A stretch of DNA of 64,000 nucleotides from Acanthochromis polyacanthus (GCF_021347895.1 NC_067131.1:32087411-32151410), one strand, 5' to 3'; counted from the first letter of the stretch, positions 24,901-39,519 are shown. Notes: a model not told the origin generated them from the letters alone. Translations and numbers: made by a program.

Positions 24901-27473
24901 GTTCTCTGTCATCTTCTGTCACGTTCTCTGTCACGTTCTCTGTCACGTTCTCTGTCATGTTCTCTGTCATGTTCTGTCACGTTCTCTGTCACGTTCTCTG
25001 TCATCTTCTGTCACGTTCTCTGTCACGTTCTCTGTCATCTTCTGTCATGTTCTGTCACGTTCTCTGTCACGTTCTCTGTCATGTTCTTTCACGTTCTCTT
25101 TCACGTTCTCTCACGTTCTCTATCACGTTCTCTGTCATTTTCTGTCACGTTCTCTGTCACGTTCTCTGTCATGTTCTGTCACGTTCTCTGTCATCTTCTG
25201 TCACGTTCTCTGTCATGTTCTTTCACGTTCTCTGTCACGTTCTTTCTTGTTCTCTGTCACATTCTCTGTCACGTTCTCTGTCACGTTCTCTGTCATGTTC
25301 TTTCACGTTCTCTCTCACGTTCTCTATCACGTTCTCTGTCATTTTCTGTCACGTTCTCTGTCATGTTCTCTGTCATGTTCTGTCACGTTCTCTGTCACGT
25401 TCTCTGTCATCTTCTGTCACGTTCTCTGTCACGTTCTCTGTCATGTTCTCTGTCATGTTCTGTCATGTTCTGTCATGTTCTCTGTCATGTTCTTTCACGT
25501 TCTCTGTCATGTTCTTTCACGTTCTCTTTCACGTTCTCTCACGTTCTCTATCACGTTCTCTGTCATTTTCTGTCACGTTCTCTGTCACGTTCTCTGTCAT
25601 GTTCTGTCACGTTCTCTGTCATCTTCTGTCACGTTCTGTCACGTTCTCTGTCATGTTCTTTCACGTTCTCTGTCACGTTCTTTCTTGTTCTCTGTCACGT
25701 TCTCTGTCATGTTCTCTGTCATGTTCTTTCACGTTCTCTGTCATGTTCTTTCATGTTCTCTGTCACATTCTCTGTCACGTTCTCTGTCACGTTCTCTGTC
25801 ATGTTCTTTCACGTTCTCTCTCACGTTCTCTATCACGTTCTCTGTCATTTTCTGTCACGTTCTCTGTCATGTTCTCTGTCATGTTCTGTCACGTTCTCTG
25901 TCACGTTCTCTGTCATCTTCTGTCACGTTCTCTGTCACGTTCTCTGTCACGTTCTCTGTCATGTTCTCTGTCATGTTCTGTCATGTTCTGTCATGTTCTC
26001 TGTCATGTTCTTTCACGTTCTCTGTCATGTTCTTTCACGTTCTCTTTCACGTTCTCTCACGTTCTCTATCACGTTCTCTGTCATTTTCTGTCACGTTCTC
26101 TGTCACGTTCTCTGTCATGTTCTGTCACGTTCTCTGTCATCTTCTGTCACGTTCTGTCACGTTCTCTGTCATGTTCTTTCACGTTCTCTGTCACGTTCTT
26201 TCTTGTTCTCTGTCACGTTCTCTGTCACGTTCTCTGTCATGTTCTTTCACGTTCTCTGTCATGTTCTTTCATGTTCTCTGTCATGTTCTTTCTTGTTCTC
26301 TGTCACGTTCTCTGTCACGTTCTCTGTCACGTTCTCTGTCATGTTCTTTCACGTTCTCTTTCACGTTCTCTCACGTTCTCTATCACGTTCTCTGTCATTT
26401 TCTGTCACGTTCTCTGTCATGTTCTGTCACGTTCTCTGTCATCTTCTGTCACGTTCTCTGTCACGTTCTCTGTCATGTTCTTTCACGTTCTCTGTCATGT
26501 TCTTTCATGTTCTCTGTCATGTTCTCTGTCACGTTCTCTGTCATGTTCTCTGTCACGTTCTCTGTCATGTTCTTTCATGTTCTCTGTCATGTTCTTTCTT
26601 GTTCTCTGTCACGTTCTCTGTCACGTTCTCTGTCATGTTCTGTCACGTTCTCTGTCACGTTCTCTGTCACATTCTCTGTCATGTTCTTTCACGTTCTCTG
26701 TCATGTTCTTTCACGTTCTCTGTCATGTTCTTTCACGTTCTCTGTCATGTTCTTTCATGTTCTCTGTCATGTTCTTTCTTGTTCTCTGTCACGTTCTCTG
26801 TCACATTCTCTGTCATGTTCTTTCACGTTCTCTGTCATGTTCTTTCATGTTCTCTGTCATGTTCTTTCACGTTCTCTGTCATGTTCTTTCATGTTCTCTG
26901 TCATGTTCTTTCATGTTCTCTGTCACGTTCTCTGTCACGTTCTCTGTCATGTTCTGTCACGTTCTCTGTCACGTTCTCTGTCACATTCTCTGTCATGTTC
27001 TTTCACGTTCTCTGTCATGTTCTTTCACGTTCTCTGTCATGTTCTTTCACGTTCTCTGTCATGTTCTTTCATGTTCTCTGTCATGTTCTTTCTTGTTCTC
27101 TGTCACGTTCTCTGTCACATTCTCTGTCATGTTCTTTCACGTTCTCTGTCATGTTCTTTCATGTTCTCTGTCATGTTCTTTCACGTTCTCTGTCATGTTC
27201 TTTCATGTTCTCTGTCATGTTCTTTCACGTTCTCTGTCACGTTCTCTGTCACGTTCTCTGTTTTTAGAGAACTGTTAGCTTGTTACCGTGTGTTTATCGT
27301 TGTCATGGTGATCGTTCAGGGACGCTTCCTTCCTGTAAACATGTGGACTGTACTGATTGGCTGTCGTGAGCCCTCACCTGTTGGTGTCTGAATTCTCCTC
27401 CCCCTGTCGTCCTCAGGTGTGTAAACATGTGGTGGTTCGGGACTCCAAGCTCGGCCTGCTGGACCTCAGGTGA
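9019..27473 (+). CDS. stambpl1: AMSH-like protease (STAM-binding protein like 1), K63-specific JAMM deubiquitinase
   Basis: Eleven coding exons with GT/AG borders and compatible phases: 9019-9048, 15011-15228, 15306-15384, 15506-15601, 19024-19233, 19442-19592, 19885-20009, 21032-21169, 21712-21824, 22280-22379 and 27417-27473. They sum to 1,317 nt, or 438 residues plus TGA (human 436). The start exon encodes [10 protein letters not shown], aligning with human MDQPFTVNSL. Residues 11-141 form the USP8-dimerisation/MIT-type N-terminal domain ([28 protein letters not shown]). 142-211 are charged and helical. From about 262 comes the MPN+ domain. Its zinc/catalytic residues are all present: E294 in GIETCG, H349 and H351 (split by an intron), S359 and D362 in [13 protein letters not shown], plus the second zinc site C404, H410 and H412. 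The enzyme cleaves K63-linked ubiquitin on endosomes. Synteny with ankrd22 and acta2 favours stambpl1 over stambp. The linker STAM-binding motif is weak. No frame break was seen. Confidence 0.95.
9105..9450. repeat. Imperfect TTGTGTGGTTTTGTTG minisatellite
   Basis: A GT/T-rich tandem array in stambpl1 intron 2 with mixed units (ttgtgtggttttgttg, ttgtgttgttttctgg, ttgtgttatttcc). It has no stops in three forward frames, which creates artefactual cysteine/valine/phenylalanine-rich frames. Confidence 0.85.
9752..10600. mobile_element. hAT-like non-autonomous DNA transposon (849 bp)
   Basis: The ends are inverted: GAGGGATG...GACTAGTCG on the left and CGACTAGTC...CATCCCTA on the right. The sub-terminal cgactagtcg palindromes are also repeated. 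The flanks are an 8-bp direct repeat with one mismatch: GTGTCAAC at 9744-9751 and GTGTCCAC at 10601-10608. An 8-bp target duplication is diagnostic of hAT superfamily insertions. There is no transposase; the inside is GC-rich and contains a fragment of 18S rRNA. It sits in stambpl1 intron 2. Confidence 0.82.
9927..9963 (+). rRNA. Captured 5'-terminal fragment of 18S rRNA (37 bp)
   Basis: The sequence begins TACCTGGTTGATCCTGCCAG and continues through TAGCATATGCTTGTCTC. This is the universally conserved start of eukaryotic small-subunit rRNA. Beyond 9963 the rRNA sequence (AAAGATTAAGCC expected) is lost. It is a fragment inside the hAT-like element, not a functional rRNA gene. Confidence 0.88.
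10863..14967. repeat. 4.1-kb minisatellite of 16- and 24-bp units (stambpl1 intron 2)
   Basis: The array mixes two unit types: RTGTTCCATCAGTCAG (16 bp) and the same preceded by RTGTTCAG (24 bp). A rarer AGTAAG variant of the AGTCAG end recurs at irregular intervals (for example 11281, 11547, 11851, 12161, 12401), which marks higher-order blocks of roughly 150-500 bp. The units contain no stop in most frames, so several very long overlapping open frames appear on both strands. They are artefacts. The array ends 43 bp before the acceptor of the next coding exon (15011). Confidence 0.97.
15633..16081. repeat. 32-bp minisatellite, orientation 1 (stambpl1 intron 5)
   Basis: About 14 units carrying cagcttcatgcagtaaaagt followed by acacagtactgt. 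It starts 30 bp after the donor of the exon ending at 15601. Its reverse complement is closely related to the unit of the next array, at about 27 of 32 positions. 16082-16480 is ordinary intron. Confidence 0.95.
16490..18985. repeat. 32-bp minisatellite, orientation 2 (stambpl1 intron 5)
   Basis: About 2.5 kb of a 32-bp unit, tactgtgtacttctactaca followed by tcaatctgatag. Recurring variants are aat/agt, tagta/tagca/taata and ttct/ttgt. The left 300 bp (16490-16780) contains degenerate units, closer to the sequence of the neighbouring inverted array. The right end decays at 18940-18985, just before the acceptor at 19023. Confidence 0.96.
19257..19325. repeat. (TAC)n microsatellite
   Basis: About 23 uninterrupted TAC triplets, 24 bp downstream of the donor of the stambpl1 exon ending at 19233. 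Confidence 0.97.
20007..21012. repeat. 43-bp minisatellite filling stambpl1 intron 8
   Basis: About 23 near-identical units beginning gtagtactaactactgYta and continuing tgaatactaacctgtgggtacctg. The first unit starts at the splice donor itself (20010). The exon end CCTG|GTAGTA is repeated at each unit junction (ACCTG|GTAGTA). Every unit contains TACTAAC twice, the optimal branch-point sequence. Only about 20 bp of other sequence, ending in a pyrimidine-rich CAG acceptor, separates the array from the next exon at 21032. Units differ almost only at one position (GTTATG/GCTATG), so the expansion is recent. Confidence 0.97.
21170..21711. other. stambpl1 intron 9, unique-looking
   Basis: The intron separates the two catalytic histidines of the JAMM motif (H349 and H351). 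It shows imperfect acacgctaaacac-type repetition at 21180-21300 and nothing else recognisable. Confidence 0.5.
21835..21927. repeat. (CA)n microsatellite
   Basis: About 46 CA units. It borders the dispersed GTGGGGAC repeat and lies 10 bp after the donor of the exon ending at 21824. Confidence 0.98.
21928..22216. mobile_element. Dispersed GTGGGGAC hairpin repeat, copy 1
   Basis: It opens with cattgtggggacatacca and ttgactcccattcatatc at 21944-21979, followed by four CCCTAA-like units. It contains a perfect 12-bp hairpin, CTTGTGGGGACC / GGTCCCCACAAG at 22101-22131, and a second 9-bp hairpin, TTGTGGGGA / TCCCCACAA at 22158-22182. It is bounded by CA repeats on both sides. The same opening occurs at 35192 in acta2, again between CA repeats, so this is a dispersed element, probably non-autonomous. 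The family name is not known to me. Confidence 0.7.
22388..27258. repeat. 4.9-kb minisatellite of 10- and 12-bp units (stambpl1 intron 11)
   Basis: Almost the whole intron between 22380 and 27416 consists of GTTCTCTGTCAY (12 bp), GTTCTGTCAY (10 bp) and GTTCTTTCAY (10 bp), with rarer variants. No unit contains a stop codon in any forward frame and lengths of 10 and 12 permute frames, so three overlapping open frames of 1,622-1,687 codons appear, with endless [23 protein letters not shown] strings. These are not proteins. Larger blocks (for example those containing ctctcacgttctctatcac, near 24810, 25105, 25310, 25540, 25820, 26050 and 26365) recur at a few hundred bp. Confidence 0.97.
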
Positions 27474-27540
27474 CGGACAGGAGGCGCCGTCCGTCTGTTT
27501 ACTGCCAGGCTTTTATTCTGAAGGGGAAACTGTGAACCTG

Positions 27541-27543
<3 letters not shown>

Positions 27544-27611
<68 letters not shown>
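27544..27611. repeat. (GT)n microsatellite in the stambpl1 3' UTR
   Basis: About 34 GT units, 70 bp after the TGA at 27471-27473 and before the proposed poly(A) signal. It would lie in the transcript as a UG repeat. Confidence 0.95.
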
Positions 27612-27612
<1 letters not shown>

Positions 27613-27850
27613 ACGCCCGCGCTGCTGTTAGGTGTGTTGTGTTTACAGGAAGTTTCATCATCGTGCCTTCTAACAGTGAATGTCTCTTTGGGTGAACTTG
27701 AATCTGCTTTTAAGGAAACTTGAACTTTATTTATCAGAATCTCTCTGAGCTGCTTCATGTCCGGTAGACGTCTGAAAGTCCTCGTCCAGCTCAGAGACAG
27801 GTACAGATTCACTGAAGAGCAATATGAGACCACATGGAGGTCTGTGATGA

Positions 27851-27856
27851 AATAAA
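27851..27856 (+). terminator. stambpl1: Proposed stambpl1 poly(A) signal AATAAA
   Basis: The first canonical AATAAA downstream of the stop codon, 378 bp after the TGA. Position only; the cleavage site is not verified. Confidence 0.5.
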
Positions 27857-30800
27857 ACATCATCTGATGCTCATAAATGTCACATTCTGCAGTTTAGTGT
27901 TTGATTTTCCTGCAGTCTCTCAGCGCTGCCTATCTACAGCTTTCTGTGCCCCAGGTTTTGCCTCTCAGGTGACAATAGTGGAAGGTAAACCTGCAGACAA
28001 ACCTCAGGGCAAAAACACCCAAATCTGCATGTTTCTGTGGATGTACTTTGATATTTTCTTTGTTCAGACTAAATACAGGATTTACTGTCACAGCCTCTGG
28101 TTTCATATATTTCTACTCCAATCGTTGTCAAACCCGCCCCTTTCTCTACGGAGAGCTTTGATTGGCTGAAATCTGCCTTCACAGGTGTCTAGAACTTGAA
28201 AAGTGAGCCACCAGGTGCAGAGTTTCCTGGAGTTTCAGCCCAATGACGCCAAAAAAAGAGCTGAGTTTGGTGAGATCGGATCGGATGGAGGGATGCTGCT
28301 CTGTGATTGGTTGTAAGACACCACATGTTTACTGCGTTAGTCCAATCAGACGCCTCTGTTTTATTCATGACTTCATAAGTGACATTTAATCATGTTTAAT
28401 GAGCCAAAGTTGTGGGTAAATAGTTTGAATAGACAGACTGATGGTTAACCAACTAAAGTAGTTAGCTAAATGGTTAGCTGACACGCTAAGAGCATTACCA
28501 ATCCATAGGAAATAGCTAATATGTAACTAGGTAGTTAGCTAGCTAACAGTTATTCATCATGGTCATTGTAAAGACTAATTAATAAGTTACTAGCTAGCTG
28601 CTGCCTTCCAATGGCGTCGTGTTGACTGTGAGAAGAGTCCATGTGAATGTTGTTGTATTCACATTATGTTTATCTAGGTGTAGTAATGTATAAATTGTTA
28701 TAAAATAGACAGAGGAAAGTCATGGATACCCAGAGGAGTAGCCAAAAATGATATTTAGCAAAAAGAAAGGCTAACTAGCATGCTAAGAGCACAACCAGTT
28801 CATAGGGAAATAGTAGTGAATGTGTAGCTAGGTAGCAAGACAGCTAGCGGTTATTCAGCATGATGTTTGAAAAGGCTAATTTAATTTTTAAGTTAATGCT
28901 AATGAAACTGTTAGCAAGCTACAATTGTAACTAATCTGCGGGGGAACGTAACTGATGTGTAGCGAGCTAGCTAGCTGCTGCCTTCCAAGTGAGAAAAGCC
29001 ACTTCTGGTTTCATTTACAACTTTGTGAGTGGAAATTTAATCAGCTTTTATTGAGATAAAGTAATAGATGTATATTTAAAATGGATGAAAATCCAGGATA
29101 CCCAGTTCAATAGCCAAAAGTAATAGCAAAAAAATGTTTAAATGTAAGCAAGCAAGCTAAGAGCACAACCACTTCATAGAGAAATGGTTGCTAAACAGTA
29201 GCTCGGTAGTTAGCTAGCTAGCAGGTATTCAACATGGTGTTTGTAAGAGCTAACTTAATTATTAAGTTAATAAAAATGAAACTGTTAGCAAGCTAAGAGT
29301 GTAAACGCAGCTGATGTGTAGCTAGCTGCTGCCTTCCAAGTGAGAAAAGTCACTTTTGGTTTCATTTGCAACTTTGTAAGTGTAAATTTAATCAACTTTT
29401 ATTGAGGTAAAGTAATGGATGAATATTTAAAATAGATTAAAATCAAGGATACCAGTTAAATATCCAGAAGTAATAGTTAGCAAAAAAAGTTAGCAAGCTA
29501 AGAGCACAACCACTTCATAGGGAATAGTAGCTGTAATGTAGCAAGGCAATTATTTATCATTGTAAGTAAGCTAAAGCTCATGAGTTGTGTCATGTTTGGT
29601 GAAGTTTTCAGAAAAGTTGAAGAAAAAATCTGAAATCAGCGCTGGTTTAACACTTTTATTCTGTGGTTCATTATATCTGATGGAGATGTTTCATCATTTC
29701 TTTCTGTCCTTGCAGGTAGTTTCCAATGTTACGCTGCTGGTTGTTAGTGTGCTAAAGGGTTAGCTTCGGTGGCTAATAGACACTGACAGTAGCATCCATG
29801 TTTATGTTGCCTAGCAACAGGTTGTAGGCCTGATGTTAGAACCTCAATGTTGGAATCATGAGTTCCACTGGAGGCTGAACAGGTGAGGTTAGTTTACCTG
29901 AACTAAAGGTCCTTCATCAGCAGTAAAACTCTGATCTCTACTTTGTGTTGATCAGGTGAGACTGGAATCACCTGACAACCAATCACAGCAGAGCGTCCCT
30001 CCGGCCGATCCACTCTGGCATCCAGCAGCAGGTTTACCTGAGTCCAGTATTTTTCTGTTCTGGTTCTGGTCTGAGCTGCAGGTCCAGATGTTCAACCAGA
30101 ACTCAGAACTGTGCAGCTGGAGGTTGAAGTACAGCAGCTATTAGGTGAAGTACCTGAGATGTTCTTCAGGTATTCTTCAGGTGTTTGCCATCAGTAACTT
30201 TAATATTGTGTTTCAGTGAAGTTAGAACTCTTCAGCTGTTCTCTGATGTCAGTTTTCTCAGACTCTTGCTGCTTTCTACGTTTCTACGGACCTTCTGAAG
30301 ATGTTTGTGCACCAGCAGATGTTCTCCTGTCAGCTGTTCTGCTGTTGATGAAGCTCTCTGCCATCTTTTGGTAATAAAACACCAGCTGCTGCTCACATCT
30401 GTCAGAGTTTTTATTCTGCTGCTCTGGAACATGAACAAGGTTCTGACCTGTAAACTGGAAAAGAAACCAGAGAGAACTCGGGTTTCTGAGGTTCTTCTTC
30501 CACATTTCTGTATTTTTAGTATTTAGATGCTGTTTCCTGTTGGTTCATTTTCAGTCTGGTTCCTCTTTTCTGCTTTCAGTTTAAATCAGACTCCAGGTTT
30601 GATCCTCGGTTCTGTTTGATGAACAGATCCAGAAACGTTCTCAGCTTTTTATCAGCTCATTTCCCTCCTCAGATCTTCTCCAGATGCTGACCTGCAGCTT
30701 CTCCAGAATCACTGAAGGTTTGTCCTTGTGGTGGCGGAGACTCTCCACCAGGTGGCAGTGCAGCTGTTGGTTCTTAGAGTTTATTAAAGAGCGACATATG

Positions 30801-32198
30801 AAGGACCAATCAGGAGCCTGCAGGTCTCTGTTCTGGATGCTGTTTGGGTCGTTCAGAGCTGGAGGACATTTTCCATCCCATAATCCACGTTTGAACCCTA
30901 AACATCAGTAGTGTGTGAATGTTCTTGTCCTCAGACCAAATCTATAAAAACTAGGACAAAATGTTTTTAAAAATTTGAAATACTAAGTAAGTCTGGAGTT
31001 CCCCTAAAATTATTTTTCTCTTGTCCACCAAACTGGATCTCTGATAAAACAGAATCTAATTTAAATCTACTTTTTCTGTTTTTTTCATTCATGTCTCTGT
31101 AGTTGTGGAATATTTTTTAATCAACATAATATTTAAAATAATTATTATTATACATGGAATGTGTCCCACATGTTAGCAGAACCTGTAGATGATGTTTCTG
31201 TCATTTTCTGTCTTGTTTTTGTCGTTTCCATCCTCCATCAGTGTTCCTACAGAATGTGTAGATCAAAGCTATGTCCTCTCTTCTATTTTCCATCTTTTCA
31301 TCCATTGTCAGCCTTGATTGAATGTCTCTCTCTACCTCATATCATCAGGATCAGACTCATTCTTTGGACTGTTTTCCATCAGTGGTCAGCAGTAACAGCT
31401 AGCTAAATATCTAGCTTCTACTGCTGAGAAAAAGATCACATTAGCATGGATTAGAGTAGGGTTAGCAACAACACAGAAACATGGAATAAAGATGAGACAA
31501 TCAATACCTATTATTGATCAATGTGGAGCAGAAAGGTTCATTTTTCAGACATGTCCTCCAGTTCTGGAATGATCTGTTTAACCTCCGGCTGTTACCATGG
31601 TAACCACCAGACAACAATCAGATCAATAAAACCCATTAGAGTTCACATTTAGACTGACAGGGTTTTAATCTGAGTAGCAGCTGCTCTCTGCTTCTGAATC
31701 ATTTTAAACGTGACGGTATTCATAAAAATGTGTTTTAAATCTGACAAGCTGCTGTTTTTTCAATTATTATTTAATTCTGATTTTGAAACTAAATTTAACT
31801 CTTAAATACAGGCTAAAACTGTAAAAAAAAATGCTGGTGTAAATCATTCGTTTTTATGCAGCTTTAGACTAAAGAATTAAAACTGTTTTACTGAGTTTAA
31901 GTCAGAAAATGAATCTTATTTTGCAGATAAACGGTTTCTATTTTAAGTGAATCCTGTATTTTAACTTTATTTTGTGTTTGTTTGAACTCAGAATAAAGTT
32001 TTTATTCAAATGTTGACCAGAAAACAAAGTTTCTGCTGAACATTCTGTAGTTTTCTAGAGTTTGACTAAAATGACTTTTACTGAATTTAAACCGTATGTT
32101 TATGTGTTGTTGTTTTGAAAGTTTTTTCATCATCTCCAAACTTGATGAGATCATGACAGTAAACAATAAATAAACAACAGCTTCTTGTATGAGAGCTC
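27857..32198. other. Intergenic region between convergent stambpl1 and acta2
   Basis: No exon of a known gene was recognised. 28440-29560 contains three or four diverged copies of a block with gctagctagct, gcacaaccacttcatag and gctgctgccttccaag, a local segmental duplication of roughly 350 bp. 29560-31000 has moderate GC and short open frames with no family resemblance. 31000-32198 is AT-rich. Confidence 0.5.
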
Positions 32199-32204
32199 TT
32201 TATT
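32199..32204 (-). terminator. acta2: acta2 poly(A) signal AATAAA
   Basis: TTTATT on the plus strand reads AATAAA on the minus strand, 413 bp downstream of the acta2 stop. It is followed by GAGCTC and an AT-rich region. The inferred 3' UTR is 32205-32616. Confidence 0.6.
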
Positions 32205-32616
32205 GTCTTTCAGGCTGTCACCTCCACGTTACATCACATCACCTTCTACCGAGGCCACGCCTCCTGTTCACCTGCCGTGTGACATCATCATGACGTTTCA
32301 TGAGCACGCTCAGTTCCCCGACAACGGGAGGCGACACCAGCGGGAAACATTCAAGCTTTAGTCATCAAAAATAAAAACAAACTTTCTGACAAGACACAAC
32401 ATGGAGGACGGAGGGGGCGGGAACATAGGTGGAGGGACAGGTGGGGTGGGCGGGGCTAAGGAGGGACGAGGTTCACAGTTTGACATGAGCAGAGAGGAAA
32501 CCTGACGGAGATCTGGACGGCTGGAGACGGGGCTGGTGCTCAGTGGGGTTAAAATAAAAATGGCGTGGGGGGCGGGGCTACAAATGGCGGCGGGGGGCGG
32601 GGCTACAGCAGCACCT

Positions 32617-35792
<3,176 letters not shown>

Positions 35793-35995
35793 TCACACTG
35801 TGGAACCCATAGATCAGTTAGAACCCTATTGATCACTGATTGATACAGCAGAGAACTGATCAGAAATAAACCACAGAAGAAAACAGCTTTAGAACCAAAC
35901 TATTCATTTAATCAAAGTCACACTTTTATGCCGACGATGTGATTATTTATCTTCATCACAACAGAACACTGACAGAGGAACCAAAGAGGAACATG

Positions 35996-38900
35996 GAATA
36001 GAACCTCTAACAGACAGAAGGAGTTCTAACAGTAACCTCTGACAGACAGGAGGAGTTCTAACAGGAACCTTTAACAGACAGGAGGAGTTCTAACAGGAAC
36101 CTCTGACAGACAGGAGGAGTTCTAACAGGAACCTTTAACAGACAGAAGGAGTTCTAACAGGAACCTTTAACAGACAGAAGGAGTTCTAACAGGAACCTCT
36201 GACAGACAGGAGGAGTTCTAACAGGAACCTCTAACAGACAGAAGGAGTTCTAACAGGAACCTTTAACAGACAGGAGGAGTTCTAACAGGAACCTCTGACA
36301 GACAGGAGGAGTTCTAACAGGAACCTTTAACAGACAGGAGGAGTTCTAACAGGAACCTCTGACAGACAGAAGGAGTTCTAACAGGAACCTTTAACAGACA
36401 GGAGGAGTTCTAACAGGAACCTCTGACAGACAGAAGGAGTTCTAACAGGAACCTCTGACAGACAGGAGGAGTTCTAACAGGAACCTTTAAGAGACAGAAG
36501 GAGTTCTAACAGGAACCTTTAACAGACAGGAGGAGTTCCAACAGGAACCTGTAACAGACAGAAGGAGTTCCAACAGGAACCTGTAACAGACAGAAGGAGT
36601 TCCAACGGGAACCTGTAACAGACAGAAGGAGTTCCAACAGGAACCTGTAACAGACAGAAGGAGTTCCAACGGGAACCTGTAACAGACAGAAGGAGTTCCA
36701 ACAGGAACCTGTAACAGACAGAAGGAGTTCCAACGGGAACCTGTAACAGACAGAAGGAGTTCCAACGGGAACCTGTAACAGACAGAAGGAGTTCCAACGG
36801 GAACCTGTAACAGACAGAAGGAGTTCCAACGGGAACCTGTAACAGACAGAAGGAGTTCCAACGGGAACCTGTAACAGACAGAAGGAGTTCCAACAGGAAC
36901 CTGTAACAGACAGAAGGAGTTCCAACGGGAACCTGTAACAGACAGAAGGAGTTCCAACGGGAACCTCTAACAGACAGAAGGAGTTCCAACGGGAACCTCT
37001 AACAGACAGGAGGAGTTCCAACGGGAACCTGTAACAGACAGAAGGAGTTCCAACAGGAACCTGTAACAGACAGAAGGAGTTCCAACAGGAACCTGTAACA
37101 GACAGAAGGAGTTCCAACAGGAACCTCTAACGGACAGAAGGAGTTCCAACAGGAACCTCTAACGGACAGAAGGAGTTCCAACAGGAACCTGTAACAGACA
37201 GAAGGAGTTCCAACAGGAACCTCTAACGGACAGAAGGAGTTCCAACAGGAACCTCTAACAGACAGAAGGAGTTCCAACAGGAACCTCTAACAGACAGAAG
37301 GAGTTCCAACAGGAACCTCTAACAGACAGAAGGAGTTCCAACAGGAACCTTTAACAGACAGAAGGAGTTCCAACAGGAGTTCCAACAGGAACCTCTAACA
37401 GACAGAAGGAGTTCCAACAGGAACCTCTAACAGACAGAAGGAGTTCCAACAGGAACCTGTAACAGACAGAAGGAGTTCCAACAGGAACCTTTAACAGACA
37501 GGAGGAGTTCCAACAGGAACCTTTAACAGACAGAAGGAGTTCCAACAGGAACCTGTAACAGACAGAAGGAGTTCCAACAGGAACCTGTAACAGACAGAAG
37601 GAGTTCCAACAGGAACCTGTAACAGACAGAAGGAGTTCCAACAGGAACCTCTAACAGACAGAAGGAGTTCCAACAGGAACCTCTAACAGACAGAAGGAGT
37701 TCCAACAGGAACCTCTAACAGACAGAAGGAGTTCCAACAGGAACCTCTAACAGACAGAAGGAGTTCCAACAGGAACCTGTAACAGACAGAAGGAGTTCCA
37801 ACAGGAACCTTTAACAGACAGGAGGAGTTCCAACAGGAACCTTTAACAGACAGAAGGAGTTCCAACAGGAACCTGTAACAGACAGAAGGAGTTCCAACAG
37901 GAACCTGTAACAGACAGAAGGAGTTCCAACGGGAACCTCTAACAGACAGAAGGAGTTCCAACAGGAACCTCTAACAGACAGAAGGAGTTCCAACGGGAAC
38001 CTGTAACAGACAGAAGGAGTTCCAACGGGAACCTCTAACAGACAGGAGGAGTTCCAACGGGAACCTGTAACAGACAGAAGGAGTTCCAACAGGAACCTGT
38101 AACAGACAGAAGGAGTTCCAACAGGAACCTGTAACAGACAGAAGGAGTTCCAACAGGAACCTGTAACGGACAGAAGGAGTTCCAACAGGAACCTCTAACA
38201 GACAGAAGGAGTTCCAACAGGAACCTCTAACGGACAGAAGGAGTTCCAACAGGAACCTGTAACAGACAGAAGGAGTTCCAACAGGAACCTCTAACGGACA
38301 GAAGGAGTTCCAACAGGAACCTCTAACAGACAGAAGGAGTTCCAACAGGAACCTCTAACAGACAGAAGGAGTTCCAACAGGAACCTTTAACAGACAGAAG
38401 GAGTTCCAACAGGAGTTCCAACAGGAACCTCTAACAGACAGAAGGAGTTCCAACAGGAACCTCTAACAGACAGAAGGAGTTCCAACAGGAACCTCTAACA
38501 GACAGAAGGAGTTCCAACAGGAACCTCTAACAGACAGAAGGAGTTCCAACAGGAACCTGTAACAGACAGAAGGAGTTCCAACAGGAACCTTTAACAGACA
38601 GGAGGAGTTCCAACAGGAACCTTTAACAGACAGAAGGAGTTCCAACAGGAACCTGTAACAGACAGAAGGAGTTCCAACAGGAACCTGTAACAGACAGAAG
38701 GAGTTCCAACAGGAACCTGTAACAGACAGAAGGAGTTCCAACAGGAACCTGTAACAGACAGAAGGAGTTCCAACAGGAACCTTTAACAGACAGAAGGAGT
38801 TCCAACAGGAACCTCTAACAGACAGAAGGAGTTCCAACAGGAACCTCTAACAGACAGAAGGAGTTCCAACAGGAACCTCTAACAGACAGAAGGAGTTCCA

Positions 38901-39408
38901 ACAGGAACCTCTAACAGACAGGAGGAGTTCCAACAGGAACCTTTAACAGACAGGAGGAGTTCCAACAGGAACCTTTAACAGACAGAAGGAGTTCCAACAG
39001 GAACCTGTAACAGACAGAAGGAGTTCCAACAGGAACCTGTAACAGACAGAAGGAGTTCCAACAGGAACCTCTAACAGACAGAAGGAGTTCCAACAGGAAC
39101 CTCTAACAGACAGAAGGAGTTCCAACAGGAACCTCTAACAGACAGAAGGAGTTCCAACAGGAACCTCTAACAGACAGAAGGAGTTCTAACAGGAACCTTT
39201 AACAGACGGGAGGAGTTCTAACAGGAACCTTTAACAGACGGGAGGAGTTCTAACAGGAACCTTTAACAGACAGAAGGAGTTCTAACAGGAACCTCTGACA
39301 GACAGAAGGAGTTCTAACAGGAACCTTTAACAGACAGAAGGAGTTCTAACAGGAACCTCTAACAGACAGAAGGAGTTCCAACAGGAACCTCTAACAGACA
39401 GGAGGAAA
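35996..39408. repeat. 3.4-kb 32-bp minisatellite (acta2 intron 1)
   Basis: About 106 units containing aggaacctSTaacagacaga and aggagttccaac. Outer units (35996-36530 and 39180-39340) carry ttctaac; inner units carry ttccaac. A 12-bp short unit (caacaggagttc) occurs twice, at about 37371-37382 and 38407-38418, 1,036 bp apart. The minus-strand frames of 60-203 codons over it (repeating MELLLSV) are artefacts. Confidence 0.97.
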
Positions 39409-39497
39409 CACTAAACATCAGAACGTGGACCCGGTTCCTTCAGTGTTCTCCAGACCTGCAGCTGCAGCACCAAACTAGGAGATGAGGGATGATGTCG

Positions 39498-39519
39498 CCC
39501 CCCCCCCCCCCCCCCCCCC
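39498..39519. repeat. Homopolymer C22
   Basis: Twenty-two consecutive C residues (G on the acta2 sense strand), 30 bp from the CArG box. Its length may be unreliable. Confidence 0.9.

Noticed and set aside
22242..27391. Three overlapping open frames of 1,622-1,687 codons on the plus strand
   Set aside because: They lie wholly on a 10/12-bp minisatellite whose units have no stop in any frame. Real stambpl1 exons at both ends prove that this is an intron.
36487..39125. Series of minus-strand MELLLSV-repeat proteins
   Set aside because: Reading of the 32-bp acta2 intron 1 minisatellite, with no independent coding evidence.
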